Positions 56,323 through 64,000 of a DNA stretch of 64,000 nt are shown here, one piece after another. Numbering within the stretch: position 1 is the stretch's first letter; each line of letters begins with the position of its first letter. The translations under genes were made by a program, and so were the position numbers. The notes under the pieces were generated by a model that saw only the letters and a program-made list of their open reading frames with translations, made no database searches and was not told the origin of the DNA. The stretch comes from Leuconostoc holzapfelii (GTDB lineage: Bacteria > Bacillota > Bacilli > Lactobacillales > Lactobacillaceae): the NCBI RefSeq assembly GCF_012396485.1, contig NZ_JAAXPO010000002.1, forward strand, positions 62,001 through 126,000. Direction: 5' to 3'.

Positions 56323-57060
56323 TTAAATCTTAAACCCTTTTTGCTTTGGGTATTGCCCAAGAGCTGTATAATCACGTGGGCGGGTCAACAATTTAGTATT
56401 GTTTTTTACCCAGGAGCTGTCGACACCACGGACGGCATAATAAGCCGCCATGGTGTCGTCATAGTCCGCAACGGCCGCTTCGAGTTGCGCTTGATCGTAG
56501 TGATCCTTCATCCACATACCAGTCAGCGGTAGCTTAGGCTTGATCCCTGGTTCTTGGGCTGGAAAGCCGATGGAAAAGCCCATCACAGCTTTAACTAATT
56601 GTGGTAATTTAAGCTGTTTCTCATACAACTCAAAGGCCCCCAAAGCACCAGCCATCGTCACACTCCCTAACCCGATTGCTTCAGCGGCAACTTGCGCACG
56701 ACCCAAAGCCACACCAGCAGACACAATCCCACCTTCAAGCATGGGATAAGTGGCTAAGCGTGCTTCAGCCAGCGCGCGGACCTCAGGTGTTAAGCCAATC
56801 AAATCTTTATTAAAATCGACAGCCACCACAAAATAGCGTGCAGCACTTTCAATGTAATCCATGCCCACTTGAGCCGTCACTTCAGCTTTTAATGCCTGGT
56901 CGGTGATTTCAATAAAAGTCACGGGTTGGTAATTATTCATATTTGGTCCGGCATTGGCCGCTGATAGAATCGTTGCTACCATGTCATCGGTTACGGGTTC
57001 ATCGGTATAAGCGCGGATTGACCGGTGATTGTTGAGTAATTCTAATACTGGATTTGACAT
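56323..57060 (-). CDS. NADPH-dependent nitroreductase/flavin reductase (NfsA-type)
   Basis: A 245-residue FMN enzyme. The family start NHRSIRAYTDEPVTDDMV is at about 10-27, SAANAGPNMNNYQPVTFIEI follows near 35, and GSVTMAGALGAFELYEKQL lies near 128. Such enzymes reduce nitro compounds, quinones or free flavin. The ATG at 57060 gives the usual N-terminus but has no ribosome site; a 9-bp hairpin (about 57076-57096) lies just upstream. Confidence 0.85.
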   Translation of the reverse strand: MSNPVLELLNNHRSIRAYTDEPVTDDMVATILSAANAGPNMNNYQPVTFIEITDQALKAEVTAQVGMDYIESAARYFVVAVDFNKDLIGLTPEVRALAEARLATYPMLEGGIVSAGVALGRAQVAAEAIGLGSVTMAGALGAFELYEKQLKLPQLVKAVMGFSIGFPAQEPGIKPKLPLTGMWMKDHYDQAQLEAAVADYDDTMAAYYAVRGVDSSWVKNNTKLLTRPRDYTALGQYPKQKGFKI

Positions 57061-57178
57061 GTGCTGTTGTCGCGTCACTGGTTAAAATAACCAGTGTGAC
57101 ACGATCCTTTCGTTTTATGATAAATAGATTTTACCATTTTTTTATGATAAAATGATAAGAATGTTAATGGAGGCAGTT

Positions 57179-57667
57179 ATGCAATTCGGACGATTCCGTA
57201 TCGGTTTACGGACATTAAAAACAGCCATGGCTGTAATGCTCATCATTACCGTCTTTTATTTTTTTAAGCGCCCCCCATTTGTGGCTTCGTTGGCGTCAGT
57301 GTTTGCCTTGCGGGAAAGTTGGGATAAAACATTAAGTTTTGCTAAGATTCGTTTGGTCTCCAATATGGTAGGTGGCCTCTTAGCCTTGGTTTACTTTCTT
57401 GTTTATACCCATACCCATCATGCAGTTTGGGTGCCCATGATTTTTTTGCCATTTCTCGTCATTGTCGCGATCGTATTCTTGGATGGCTTTGATTACAACA
57501 GTGGCGTGATTGGTGCACTCGCTGCCCTACTGATGATTTCATTAAATATTCCACCTGGTGCAACGGTGGTTTACGTGATTGATCGTATCGCAGACACCTT
57601 TATGGGCGTGCTTGTCGCAATCGGTGTGAACCGCTTTGCCTCACCTGAACCAAAAAAGAAGGGCTAA
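57179..57667 (+). CDS. FUSC / aromatic acid exporter family membrane protein
   Basis: A 162-residue membrane protein with the ArAE_1-type N-terminus GRFRIGLRTLKTAMAVMLIITVFYFF and about four helices. The segment PPFVASLASVFALRESWDKTLSFAKIRL is conserved. It lacks the long cytosolic C-terminal domain, so it is a short form. Transport function is inferred from family. GGAGG lies 7 bases before the ATG. Confidence 0.78.
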   Translation: MQFGRFRIGLRTLKTAMAVMLIITVFYFFKRPPFVASLASVFALRESWDKTLSFAKIRLVSNMVGGLLALVYFLVYTHTHHAVWVPMIFLPFLVIVAIVFLDGFDYNSGVIGALAALLMISLNIPPGATVVYVIDRIADTFMGVLVAIGVNRFASPEPKKKG

Positions 57668-57681
57668 CGCCCTTCTTTTTT
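57652..57681. terminator. Bidirectional terminator after the FUSC gene
   Basis: Stem AAGAAGGGC/GCCCTTCTT with loop TAAC, which contains the stop codon, and A/T tails. Confidence 0.88.
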
Positions 57682-57688
57682 ATTGTGC

Positions 57689-58507
57689 TCAAAAACCAAA
57701 ATAATCCTCAATTGTTTGCAACACCCCATCATTCACATTCGTATTCACGGCTCGCTTAGAAATTGCCTCTAACATGAATTGATCGGCGTTGGGCATCACA
57801 TAAGCATGTTCATACTTTTGTAACATCTCTAAATCATTGACGTTGTCACCAAAAGTCATCACTTCATGATCAGAAATAGCGTAGTAATCTTGCAATACTT
57901 GTAGTCCTGTCGCTTTATCCACACCTTTACCCAAAATATCCACTGACCCAAAACCTGAGCCTGTGGCGTGCAATTCATTGCCGAAAATTTTTCTCAACTC
58001 GTCGACATGCTGTTGCACTTCATTATTTGGCCAAACAAAAGTCATTTCAAGAATGTGATCTTCAACAGCTAGTAACTTTTCCACACGCGTGACATTTGGA
58101 TAAAACTGGAACACCATTTGCGCAACGGGACCGACTGCATGATTAGAGACATAAGTCGCTTTTTCCCCAGCCATAATAATAATGTTTTCTGCCGATTCCG
58201 GATTATGCGCATTCCACTCAATCACCTGTTGTAACTGCGTTGGCGACAAATAGACTGAATAGAGTTGTTCATTTGGTGTTGCCACCAAGGCGCCGTTGGA
58301 CCCCACAAAATTAATTTCATACCCTTTTGTAATCGTTGGTTCAAAGAGTTCTTGTAAATTCTTCACCTGTCGGCCTGATGCGGCGACAAATTTGACTTGA
58401 CGTGCCTCAAGTTGATTTAACACACGTTCAAATCGCCGCCGATTATAATCATCATATGCGGTTAAAAACGTGCCGTCCATATCAGAGGCAATCATCTTAA
58501 TTGTCAT
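57689..58507 (-). CDS. Cof-type HAD hydrolase
   Basis: A 272-residue sugar-phosphate-type phosphatase of the HAD IIB subfamily. The nucleophile motif ASDMDGTFLT is near residue 7, SGRQVKNL near 44, and the metal motif MTFGDNVNDLEML near 215. Substrate is unknown, and these enzymes are often promiscuous. It overlaps the GtrA gene by 11 bases. Confidence 0.88.
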   Translation of the reverse strand: MTIKMIASDMDGTFLTAYDDYNRRRFERVLNQLEARQVKFVAASGRQVKNLQELFEPTITKGYEINFVGSNGALVATPNEQLYSVYLSPTQLQQVIEWNAHNPESAENIIIMAGEKATYVSNHAVGPVAQMVFQFYPNVTRVEKLLAVEDHILEMTFVWPNNEVQQHVDELRKIFGNELHATGSGFGSVDILGKGVDKATGLQVLQDYYAISDHEVMTFGDNVNDLEMLQKYEHAYVMPNADQFMLEAISKRAVNTNVNDGVLQTIEDYFGF

Positions 58508-58925
58508 GCAGACGCCCTTTCTTGAAAATGATTAATTTGCTGAGAATATAGTTCGCAATAATGACAAAGACATTTTGTATAATATTCCAGATGTTGGCAT
58601 CTTGACGTAACAACTCGACACCGAATATTAGGATTGCATATCCAATTAAACCTGTCATTATTCGTGCAGTGTAAAATTGCCATATTTCTTTAAAAATAGC
58701 AGTTTTTTTGACCTGTGTCGAATGAAAAACCCACGTCCGATTTGTCACATAAGCAAATAATACTGCCCAAAACCAAGCCATTGCATAGGCAATATTGTGG
58801 CCTGTATGCAACAAATTGTAACATACAGAAAAAATGATAACATTGACCACAGTTGTTAAACCACCAAAAATGATATACAACAAAACGTCTTGATATTTAT
58901 TAAAAAGATGCCTGACTGTCTTCAT
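58497..58925 (-). CDS. GtrA family membrane protein
   Basis: A 142-residue protein with four helices (about 10-32, 38-57, 80-100 and 110-128) and the typical FGGLTTVVNVIIF and AYVTNRTWVFHS motifs. GtrA-like proteins are thought to flip undecaprenyl-phosphate-linked sugars for wall decoration. It overlaps the HAD gene by 11 bases. Confidence 0.88.
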   Translation of the reverse strand: MKTVRHLFNKYQDVLLYIIFGGLTTVVNVIIFSVCYNLLHTGHNIAYAMAWFWAVLFAYVTNRTWVFHSTQVKKTAIFKEIWQFYTARIMTGLIGYAILIFGVELLRQDANIWNIIQNVFVIIANYILSKLIIFKKGRLHDN

Positions 58926-58970
58926 AAAAACCCCTCTAATTGTTCATTATAACATGTTTTGAAGTCGCTA

Positions 58971-58995
58971 AAAAAGCCGCCAAAGGCGGTTTTTA
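58971..58995. terminator. Terminator after the FemX-like gene
   Basis: Stem AAGCCGCC/GGCGGTTT with a short loop; on the minus strand it ends in six T residues. It overlaps the 3' end of the gene. Confidence 0.82.
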
Positions 58996-60030
58996 TTTAA
59001 ACTGTTCGAGATAAGTATCATAGCCCGCTTGGTCAACGACCCAGTCTAACTCACCAATATATTCCGCATGTGGGTCGTGATAAGCAAAGCCATGCTTAAA
59101 CTTATAGAGGCCATCTTCAGGTACAAAGTCGCCAACACCCCCAAAGTCATATTCGACTTTACCAAGGGCCAATCCCCATTTGAGCATTTCCCATTGCACC
59201 GCATATGGGCCATAATGCTTCGCGTACTGGCGGTCAGAACCTGCATACATATACCAGATTTCATCACCATAGCTAAAGCCGATCCCACTGGCAATCACAC
59301 GACCTTCAAAATGCGCCAAGAAGACTTTAAATAGGCCGGTTCCCGCCCAGAGTTGTTGCATCCGCAAGAAGTACGCAATTGGCCGATGCGTGATACCTTG
59401 TGCTGCGGCCATCATGACATACGTGTCAAAAAAGGCACGAACATCTGCTTCACTATCACCAGCAGTAACGGTCACACCATCTTTGGCCGCGCGTCGAATT
59501 TGGTTGCGATAATCGCGTTTGAAGTGTAACATCAATGTTTCTTCTGTTGTAATTGGTGTCGCCCCTTCGCCTCGGCCATCGTAGTATAAGACAACATTTT
59601 TGCGTGGCTGAATATTCCCATGCATATGTTGAATGCCACGATTACGTGTCACAAAACCTGCGGCACGATACTTGGCATCTAGCGCCTCACTATATGGCAC
59701 TTCAGGGTCTAAACGAATTAAGAAGACATTATCTGGTAACGCTGCTAAGGCTTCCGCAATCATCCCTTGAATCAAAGCCACATCTTGAATGTCTCCAATC
59801 GGTCCACGGCCGGCATAACCCAGTAACTTGCCTGGTACGGCTTCAACAGTTAATACTGTCAACACGGCATCGATTTGCCCATCGGTTTCATGATAGACAT
59901 AAACATGTCCCCAGTTTGCCTTAAGTTCTCCCCAAAGCGGATCTTGTGTCACTTGTCCGCGTGGGTCTTCCCGAACAAATTGTTGGTAAGCCTGCACGCG
60001 CGCTTGATCATTTAAATCTAAAATCGGCAT
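58993..60030 (-). CDS. FemABX family peptidoglycan bridge aminoacyltransferase
   Basis: A 345-residue FemX/MurM-like enzyme that adds an amino acid from aminoacyl-tRNA to the lysine of lipid II. The double GNAT fold is suggested by DPLWGELKANWGHVYVY near 32-48, GRGPIGDIQD near 74, HFKRDYRNQIRRAAKDGVTV near 170, and GEIWYMYAGSDRQYAKHYGPYAVQWEMLKW-like sequence near 266-295, then YDFGGVGDF. It lacks the coiled-coil arm of longer FemA. It follows rex by five bases. Confidence 0.88.
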   Translation of the reverse strand: MPILDLNDQARVQAYQQFVREDPRGQVTQDPLWGELKANWGHVYVYHETDGQIDAVLTVLTVEAVPGKLLGYAGRGPIGDIQDVALIQGMIAEALAALPDNVFLIRLDPEVPYSEALDAKYRAAGFVTRNRGIQHMHGNIQPRKNVVLYYDGRGEGATPITTEETLMLHFKRDYRNQIRRAAKDGVTVTAGDSEADVRAFFDTYVMMAAAQGITHRPIAYFLRMQQLWAGTGLFKVFLAHFEGRVIASGIGFSYGDEIWYMYAGSDRQYAKHYGPYAVQWEMLKWGLALGKVEYDFGGVGDFVPEDGLYKFKHGFAYHDPHAEYIGELDWVVDQAGYDTYLEQFK

Positions 60031-60035
60031 ATTAA

Positions 60036-60683
60036 TTATAATCCCGTTGTAATTGAACCATAGTTGTCAATGAAATAGACCAGTGTCTGTAATTCATTCG
60101 TCAAATCCACGTTTTGTACCCGTACGCCACTCGGAACCGTGACACGCAAAGGTGTAAAGTTCAAAATCCCCTTGATACCTGCTGCTACAAGTTCATTTGT
60201 AATTTCTTGTGCCACTGATTGCGGTACAGTCAAAATTGCGATATTAATGCGTTGCGCCATAATTTGTTCTTTTAATTCTGTCATCGCATAAATCGGTACA
60301 CCGGCCATAATGGTTCCGGCACGTGACTCATCCACGTCAAAAGCGGCTGAAATACGCATATTAGATGACTGGTGGAAGTTAAAGTTTAACAAGGCCTGGC
60401 CAAGGTTTCCCGCACCAATCAAGGCGACGTTAATCAAGCTATCTTGATCCAAAACATTAGCAAAGAAGTCAAGCAACGCTTTCACGTCATAGCCATAGCC
60501 TCGCTTACCCAACGCGCCAAAATATGAAAAATCACGACGAATGGTTGCCGCGTCAAACTTAATCGCATCACTGAGTTCTGCTGAAGAAATACGGTCTGTG
60601 CCTGCATCATGCAAGAATGTCAAATAACGGTAGTAGATTGGAAGTCGCTTAGCGGTCGCCCGCGGAATTTTTGGTTGTGTCAT
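60036..60683 (-). CDS. rex: Redox-sensing transcriptional repressor Rex
   Basis: A 215-residue Rex. The N-terminal winged helix has [13 protein letters not shown] and [35 protein letters not shown]. The Rossmann NAD(H) domain has [16 protein letters not shown] near 84. It senses NADH/NAD and controls fermentation genes. The ATG at 60683 has TTGGAGA upstream; a TTG four codons earlier is less likely. Confidence 0.96.
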   Translation of the reverse strand: MTQPKIPRATAKRLPIYYRYLTFLHDAGTDRISSAELSDAIKFDAATIRRDFSYFGALGKRGYGYDVKALLDFFANVLDQDSLINVALIGAGNLGQALLNFNFHQSSNMRISAAFDVDESRAGTIMAGVPIYAMTELKEQIMAQRINIAILTVPQSVAQEITNELVAAGIKGILNFTPLRVTVPSGVRVQNVDLTNELQTLVYFIDNYGSITTGL

Positions 60684-60820
60684 AGGTTTCTCCAATATGA
60701 TTGTATCATTTTAATTGATTTGGTGATGCGCGGCAAGCACTTTGCATGCATGATCACCAACGTTGCCACTTTGTGAACTTTTGCATAACTATTATACCAT
60801 AAAAATAAACACCGCAACAA

Positions 60821-60845
60821 AAGATCGTGAGGTATTCACAATCTT
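60821..60845. terminator. Terminator of the tsaD unit
   Basis: Stem AAGATTGTGA/TCACGATCTT on the minus strand (one G-U), short loop, then TTTT. It overlaps the tsaD stop codon. Confidence 0.75.
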
Positions 60846-61875
60846 ACAGCGATGTCATCAGGTCAAAATCCAGTCCTGGATCCGTGTTTAAATCCAATCC
60901 CGCAAAATGCCCTTGCTTATAGTTCCAGTAGCCAGCTGCGCCAATCATCGCAGCATTATCGCCTGTATATTGACGCGGTACTGGGATGTAACTTGTCTCA
61001 GGAAATGAGGTTAGTAACGATGCCAAAGTGTCACGTAATTGTGAATTCGCAGCAACACCACCAGCTAAAATAAAACTTTTCACTGGAAAATCTTGCAAGG
61101 CCCGTTTTGTACGACCCACCAACGCATCAACGACGGCATTTTGAAAACTGGTTGCCAAATCATTTTGATCAATGGCTTCGCCCTTTTGTTCGGCATGGTG
61201 GACATAGTTAATCACAGCACTTTTAAGCCCAGAAAAACTAAAGTCATAATTATCTTCATGTGCCATCGCCGTTGGAAATTTAATGGTGGGTTGGCCTAAA
61301 TGGGCCATCTCATCAATCGTTTTACCCGCAGGATAAGGCAATTTGAGTAGGCGACCAACTTTATCAAAACTTTCACCTGCTGCGTCATCACGTGTTTCGC
61401 CAAGAACGGCAAACTCATTTTCCGCTGACATGAAGACGAGCTCTGTATGGCCACCTGAAACCATCAAGGCAAGCGCCGGGTAGACGATTGGTGCGTTAAA
61501 ATTGGCTGCTGCAATATGACCAGCTAAATGATTCACTGGTACAATAGGCAAATTGTGTGCTAAGGCAAAGGTTTTCGCCCCCATTAAGCCGACAAGTAAT
61601 GACCCCACCAAGCCTGGACCATAAGTCACGGCGACGGCATCGAGTGCTTCAGGTTCAATCTGTGCCGTTGCCAATGCATCCTCTAAGACGCGGGTAATCC
61701 ATTCAATATGATGGCGACTGGCGACTTCAGGTACTATCCCGCCAAACCGTTGGTGAGAATTAATTTGTGTTGCCACAGCGTTGCTTAAAATGATGTGACC
61801 ATCTTCGACGATGGCCACACTCGTTTCATCAGCGCTAGATTCAAATGCTATGATTTTTGTCATCGTGCTATCCAT
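60844..61875 (-). CDS. tsaD: tRNA threonylcarbamoyladenosine transferase TsaD
   Basis: A 343-residue Kae1/TsaD subunit that attaches threonylcarbamoyl to A37 of ANN-decoding tRNAs. The metal His pair is in [10 protein letters not shown] near 113, with [10 protein letters not shown] and the C-terminal [12 protein letters not shown]. The first motif reads ESSADETS instead of the usual ESSCDETS. A second ATG at 61863 would also fit; neither has a strong ribosome site. It is last of tsaB-rimI2-rimI-tsaD. Confidence 0.95.
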   Translation of the reverse strand: MDSTMTKIIAFESSADETSVAIVEDGHIILSNAVATQINSHQRFGGIVPEVASRHHIEWITRVLEDALATAQIEPEALDAVAVTYGPGLVGSLLVGLMGAKTFALAHNLPIVPVNHLAGHIAAANFNAPIVYPALALMVSGGHTELVFMSAENEFAVLGETRDDAAGESFDKVGRLLKLPYPAGKTIDEMAHLGQPTIKFPTAMAHEDNYDFSFSGLKSAVINYVHHAEQKGEAIDQNDLATSFQNAVVDALVGRTKRALQDFPVKSFILAGGVAANSQLRDTLASLLTSFPETSYIPVPRQYTGDNAAMIGAAGYWNYKQGHFAGLDLNTDPGLDFDLMTSL

Positions 61876-61896
61876 GAGTCCGCTTCTTGGGCTGAC

Positions 61897-62307
61897 TCAC
61901 ATTTTCCTTTCCATCATGATCGCTGCATGGCCATTTTTGTAATACTTTTCGCGCCGATAATACGCGACAAAGCCCATTTTTTCGTAAAGACGCATGGCGT
62001 TTTCATTGGCTTCGTCCACCTCCAATAAAAACCGAACCACGCCTGGCATGTCTAACACATGCGCTAATAACGCTTGCGCAATGCCTTGCTTTTGTCGATT
62101 GGGATGCACGGCAAGACTGCCAATGTCAACCTCATCCAAAATTTGGGTCACGCCAATAAAACCGCCTGGAGTCACAAAATAGCGGCTGCGTGGGCTGGTT
62201 AATTCGTGCTCAAATACCGATTTTGGCCACGGCGATGGCTGAAAAGCAGCTTGGGCAATGTCGTAAATCGTCTGACTATCTTCAATTGTGGCGCGTTGGA
62301 TTGCCAA
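61897..62307 (-). CDS. rimI: Ribosomal protein S18 alanine N-acetyltransferase RimI
   Basis: A 136-residue GNAT enzyme. QAAFQPSPWPKSVFEHEL near 19 is the typical RimI entrance; acetyl-CoA motif HPNRQKQGIAQALL is near 68-81, and NENAMRLYEKMGF near 101. It usually lies between tsaB and tsaD. The start overlaps the upstream GNAT gene by 26 bases. Confidence 0.88.
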   Translation of the reverse strand: MAIQRATIEDSQTIYDIAQAAFQPSPWPKSVFEHELTSPRSRYFVTPGGFIGVTQILDEVDIGSLAVHPNRQKQGIAQALLAHVLDMPGVVRFLLEVDEANENAMRLYEKMGFVAYYRREKYYKNGHAAIMMERKM

Positions 62308-62839
62308 GTTTTTTTACCATTGAAACAGCGTCTTCGTGATCCCCTAAGTAATACCCTTTTTTTACACCGATTTGTTGAAAGCCAAAGCGCTGATACAGCG
62401 CAATCGCACCATGATTTGAGGCACGCGCTTCAAGCGTCAACGTGCTAACACCAACCCCTTGTGCAAATTGCGTCATTTCAGATAACATCGCCGTCCCTAG
62501 TCCATGACTTTGCCAGACTGGAACAACTGCGATGTTAGTAATATGCATGTCCCGCTGTTCGCGTTGATAGGCCGCCCCAGCAAAGCCGATGACTTGTTGA
62601 TGGCGCTCAATCACAAGATAAAGCCGAACATGTGGGCGGGACAACTCACTTAAAAAATCGCGTAACACCCACGGCGCCCTACCAGCATAAACCGCTTCCT
62701 CAATTTTAACCAGTGTATCAATGTCAGCCACTGTTGCCCGACGACAGGTAAAGGAATAGCCAGCGACATCAAGCATTTTTGGGTTAAAGACGGGCAATGT
62801 CGCCGGTAATTTTGGTTGATGATTAAACTTCAAAAACAT
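62282..62839 (-). CDS. Second RimI-like GNAT acetyltransferase
   Basis: A 185-residue protein with about 40 extra N-terminal residues and then a GNAT domain: VKIEEAVYAGRAPWVLRDFLSEL, VVPVWQSHGLGTAML and NHGAIALYQRFGFQQIGVKKGYY. Two RimI-type genes between tsaB and tsaD occur in several lactic acid bacteria. The start overlaps tsaB by 17 bases. Substrate is unknown. Confidence 0.82.
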   Translation of the reverse strand: MFLKFNHQPKLPATLPVFNPKMLDVAGYSFTCRRATVADIDTLVKIEEAVYAGRAPWVLRDFLSELSRPHVRLYLVIERHQQVIGFAGAAYQREQRDMHITNIAVVPVWQSHGLGTAMLSEMTQFAQGVGVSTLTLEARASNHGAIALYQRFGFQQIGVKKGYYLGDHEDAVSMVKKLGNPTRHN

Positions 62840-63533
62840 AGTTTTCAGGGTGATCCTCACCCGGATGTGCCGCAAGCCAATTGAGTTCAGCTTGGGTTTT
62901 CCTTAAATAATTGGGGTTAAAATGTGCCACATCGGGGTTTGGTTGCGATTGGTAACCAAGGGCAACAATCCCATGACCATCAGGCAAGCTAGCTGTCGGC
63001 GTTTCAACCACTGCCCGGTCGCCAAACAATTGTGTCAAAGTGGTTGAAAATTCAGTTGTTTCACCAACAAAAGTTATTGGCTCGGTGCGTGTCTGTAACC
63101 ATGTTGTCAATTGGTCAAGTGACTGGTGGGCATCAGGTAACACGTTTTCGCCTGCCCGATAGACCCCAGCAAAGACGTTATTATTGCGCGCATTAAATAA
63201 CGGCACAACTAATCCAGGACGCGTGACTTGTGCAGCCAATACCGCTAGGCTTGACACGCCAACAAGTTCAGCCTGTAACGTTTGCGCCAACATTTTAGCG
63301 ACCGTTACACCAATTCTCAGTCCGGTAAAGGACCCAGGGCCTTGTGCAACCACAATGCGATCAATTGCACTTAGTGGCCAGTTTTGTTCAGCAAGCGTTG
63401 CTTGAATCGCTGGCAGCAATTGAATGGAATGATTCCTGGCTTCATTGGTTGAAAAAACACGCAGCACATCACTATTTTCCGCCAAACTCACAGTCAGAGG
63501 TTGGTTACTTGTATCAAAGGCTAAAATCTTCAT
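62823..63533 (-). CDS. tsaB: tRNA threonylcarbamoyladenosine biosynthesis protein TsaB
   Basis: A 236-residue TsaB, the inactive paralogue that activates TsaD. It begins MKILAFDTSNQPLTVSL, with GPGSFTGLRIGVTVAK near 68 typical. No ribosome site is visible before the ATG, and an AT-rich TAAAAT lies only 10-12 bases upstream, right after a terminator. A leaderless start is possible. Confidence 0.93.
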   Translation of the reverse strand: MKILAFDTSNQPLTVSLAENSDVLRVFSTNEARNHSIQLLPAIQATLAEQNWPLSAIDRIVVAQGPGSFTGLRIGVTVAKMLAQTLQAELVGVSSLAVLAAQVTRPGLVVPLFNARNNNVFAGVYRAGENVLPDAHQSLDQLTTWLQTRTEPITFVGETTEFSTTLTQLFGDRAVVETPTASLPDGHGIVALGYQSQPNPDVAHFNPNYLRKTQAELNWLAAHPGEDHPENYVFEV

Positions 63534-63550
63534 AAGTTATATTTTAACAC

Positions 63551-63575
63551 AAAAAGACCGCCCAACGGCGGTCTT
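63551..63575. terminator. Terminator between the frameshifted small gene and tsaB
   Basis: Stem AAGACCGCC/GGCGGTCTT with loop CAAC; on the minus strand a T-run follows, 18 bases before the tsaB ATG. Confidence 0.8.
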
Positions 63576-63605
63576 AATCCAGTGTCACTCGTGTTGTCAA
63601 ATTGC

Positions 63606-63810
63606 CTATTTGAGTGGTTCTAAATACGGCATGATTGGGGTGGTTACCCCAACGTTAGTGGCATAAACGGCGGGTAATTGATCCAGTGCCGCCAAATTTT
63701 CCGTTCGGCCGGTCACAATGACACCAGCAAACTGCGCCTGTTGTAAATCTGGTGCCAGCTATTTCATTTGCTAGTGCAATTAACCGGTCTTCATACTGAT
63801 CTATTTTCAT
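63606..63810 (-). pseudogene. Small gene with a frameshift
   Basis: An ATG at 63810 with a strong AGGAGG site starts MKIDQYEDRLIALANE. After about 16-18 codons the protein-like reading switches frame and continues as LAPDLQQAQFAGVIVTG to PYLEPLK, ending at 63606-63608. The span of 205 bases is not a multiple of three; one extra base near ATAGCTGG (about 63760) explains it. An intact version would be about 67 residues. I do not recognise the family. Confidence 0.65.
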
Positions 63811-63866
63811 TCCTCCTACCTTTCTATAAGGTATACCGAATGATACGCAAAATGGTTACAACGCAA

Positions 63867-63900
63867 AAAAGTTCTCACACGCTTGCGTGTGAGAACTTTT
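63867..63900. terminator. Terminator after ptsI
   Basis: Perfect 16-bp stem (63867-63882 with 63885-63900) around TT with A/T tails; strong on the minus strand, 21 bases after the ptsI stop. Confidence 0.9.
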
Positions 63901-63921
63901 AATTTCATACTATCTATTAGA

Positions 63922-64000
63922 TTATTTAACGGCTGCTTCAACCAACGCGATGACTTCGTCATTAGTTTCGGCATCCAAAGCCTTTTCAGCTAATACTTTC
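63922..64000 (-). CDS. ptsI: C-terminal end of PTS enzyme I (probable)
   Basis: Only the last 26 codons are inside the window. The sequence KVLAEKALDAETNDEVIALV closely matches the end of enzyme I (E. coli reads KVLAEQAL then a short acidic helix). Enzyme I phosphorylates HPr and feeds the EII systems found elsewhere in this window. The call rests on a short fragment. Confidence 0.68.
   Translation of the reverse strand, partial: KVLAEKALDAETNDEVIALVEAAVK

Noticed and set aside
60765-60790. Rex operator upstream of rex
   Set aside because: Only a TTTGTGAA half-site is visible; the other half does not match the TTGTGAA-N4-TTCACAA pattern.

Overview
The window reads as a chromosome segment of a heterofermentative lactic acid bacterium of the family Lactobacillaceae. 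The Weissella/Leuconostoc side is the best guess from general resemblance of the proteins; no rRNA or marker gene fixes the genus. Supporting context is the block pth-mfd-rqcP-divIC-tilS-hpt-ftsH-hslO-lysS, CcpA-type cre sites, a methionine T-box, HrcA-type CIRCE control and PTS-based sugar uptake. About 60 protein genes, five tRNAs and several leader RNAs were found. There is no rRNA, CRISPR array, insertion sequence or prophage.

Layout. 1-5.6 kb: end of a DUF1275 membrane protein, then a Met-type T-box controlling two methionine binding proteins, an M20 peptidase and the MetN/MetP transporter. 5.8-7.8 kb: nagA-nagR, with a NagR-like operator filling the promoter spacer. 7.8-9.9 kb: pgpA-type phosphatase, tRNA-Gln and a flavin disulfide-reductase-like enzyme with an unusual C-terminus. 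10.0-13.6 kb: TPP riboswitch and ykoEDC-tenA (thiamine/pyrimidine salvage). 13.6-19.8 kb: drug-type MFS, topoisomerase III, and an ABC transporter-LytTR-DUF3021 cassette. 19.8-22.4 kb: a compact flavin redox cassette (FMN-binding protein, ApbE, membrane NAD(P)H/FAD reductase). 22.5-23.2 kb: a SAM-I-like riboswitch in front of an unrecognised 107-residue protein, then tRNA-Glu. 23.2-27.1 kb: an accessory-looking stretch with an HTH/GIY-YIG/DUF2075 helicase fusion and a DUF2130 coiled-coil protein with a DNA-level 120-bp tandem repeat. 27.2-30.0 kb: APC permease and an MFS gene broken by an 8-bp tandem duplication. 30.0-42.0 kb: tRNA-Thr, two identical tRNA-Asn genes, then the housekeeping block lysS to pth, including an Hsp33 with no cysteine. 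42.1-48.3 kb: CBS-domain protein, menA, and the trehalose system (treR, treC, EIIBC, EIIA). 48.4-48.7 kb: AT-rich gene-free DNA with a repeated 16-18-bp motif. 48.8-50.8 kb: groESL under CIRCE. 50.9-56.2 kb: mannose-family PTS with DUF956 and YitT genes, and manA. 56.3-64 kb: nitroreductase, FUSC-like protein, HAD phosphatase, GtrA, FemX, rex, tsaD-rimI-rimI2-tsaB, a frameshifted small gene, and the 3' end of what looks like ptsI.

How it fits together. Sugar uptake (trehalose, mannose/glucose, GlcNAc recycling) dominates. The trehalose promoter and both mannose promoters share one design: a cre box covering the -35 element. Methionine and thiamine acquisition are controlled by leader RNAs. 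The flavin cassette together with MenA and Rex hints at managed electron disposal. The best candidates for undescribed biology are the SAM-riboswitch orphan protein, the HTH/GIY-YIG/DUF2075 fusion with its palindromic promoter, the flavin redox cassette, the cysteine-free Hsp33, the possibly phase-variable MFS gene and the repeat cluster near 48.6 kb.
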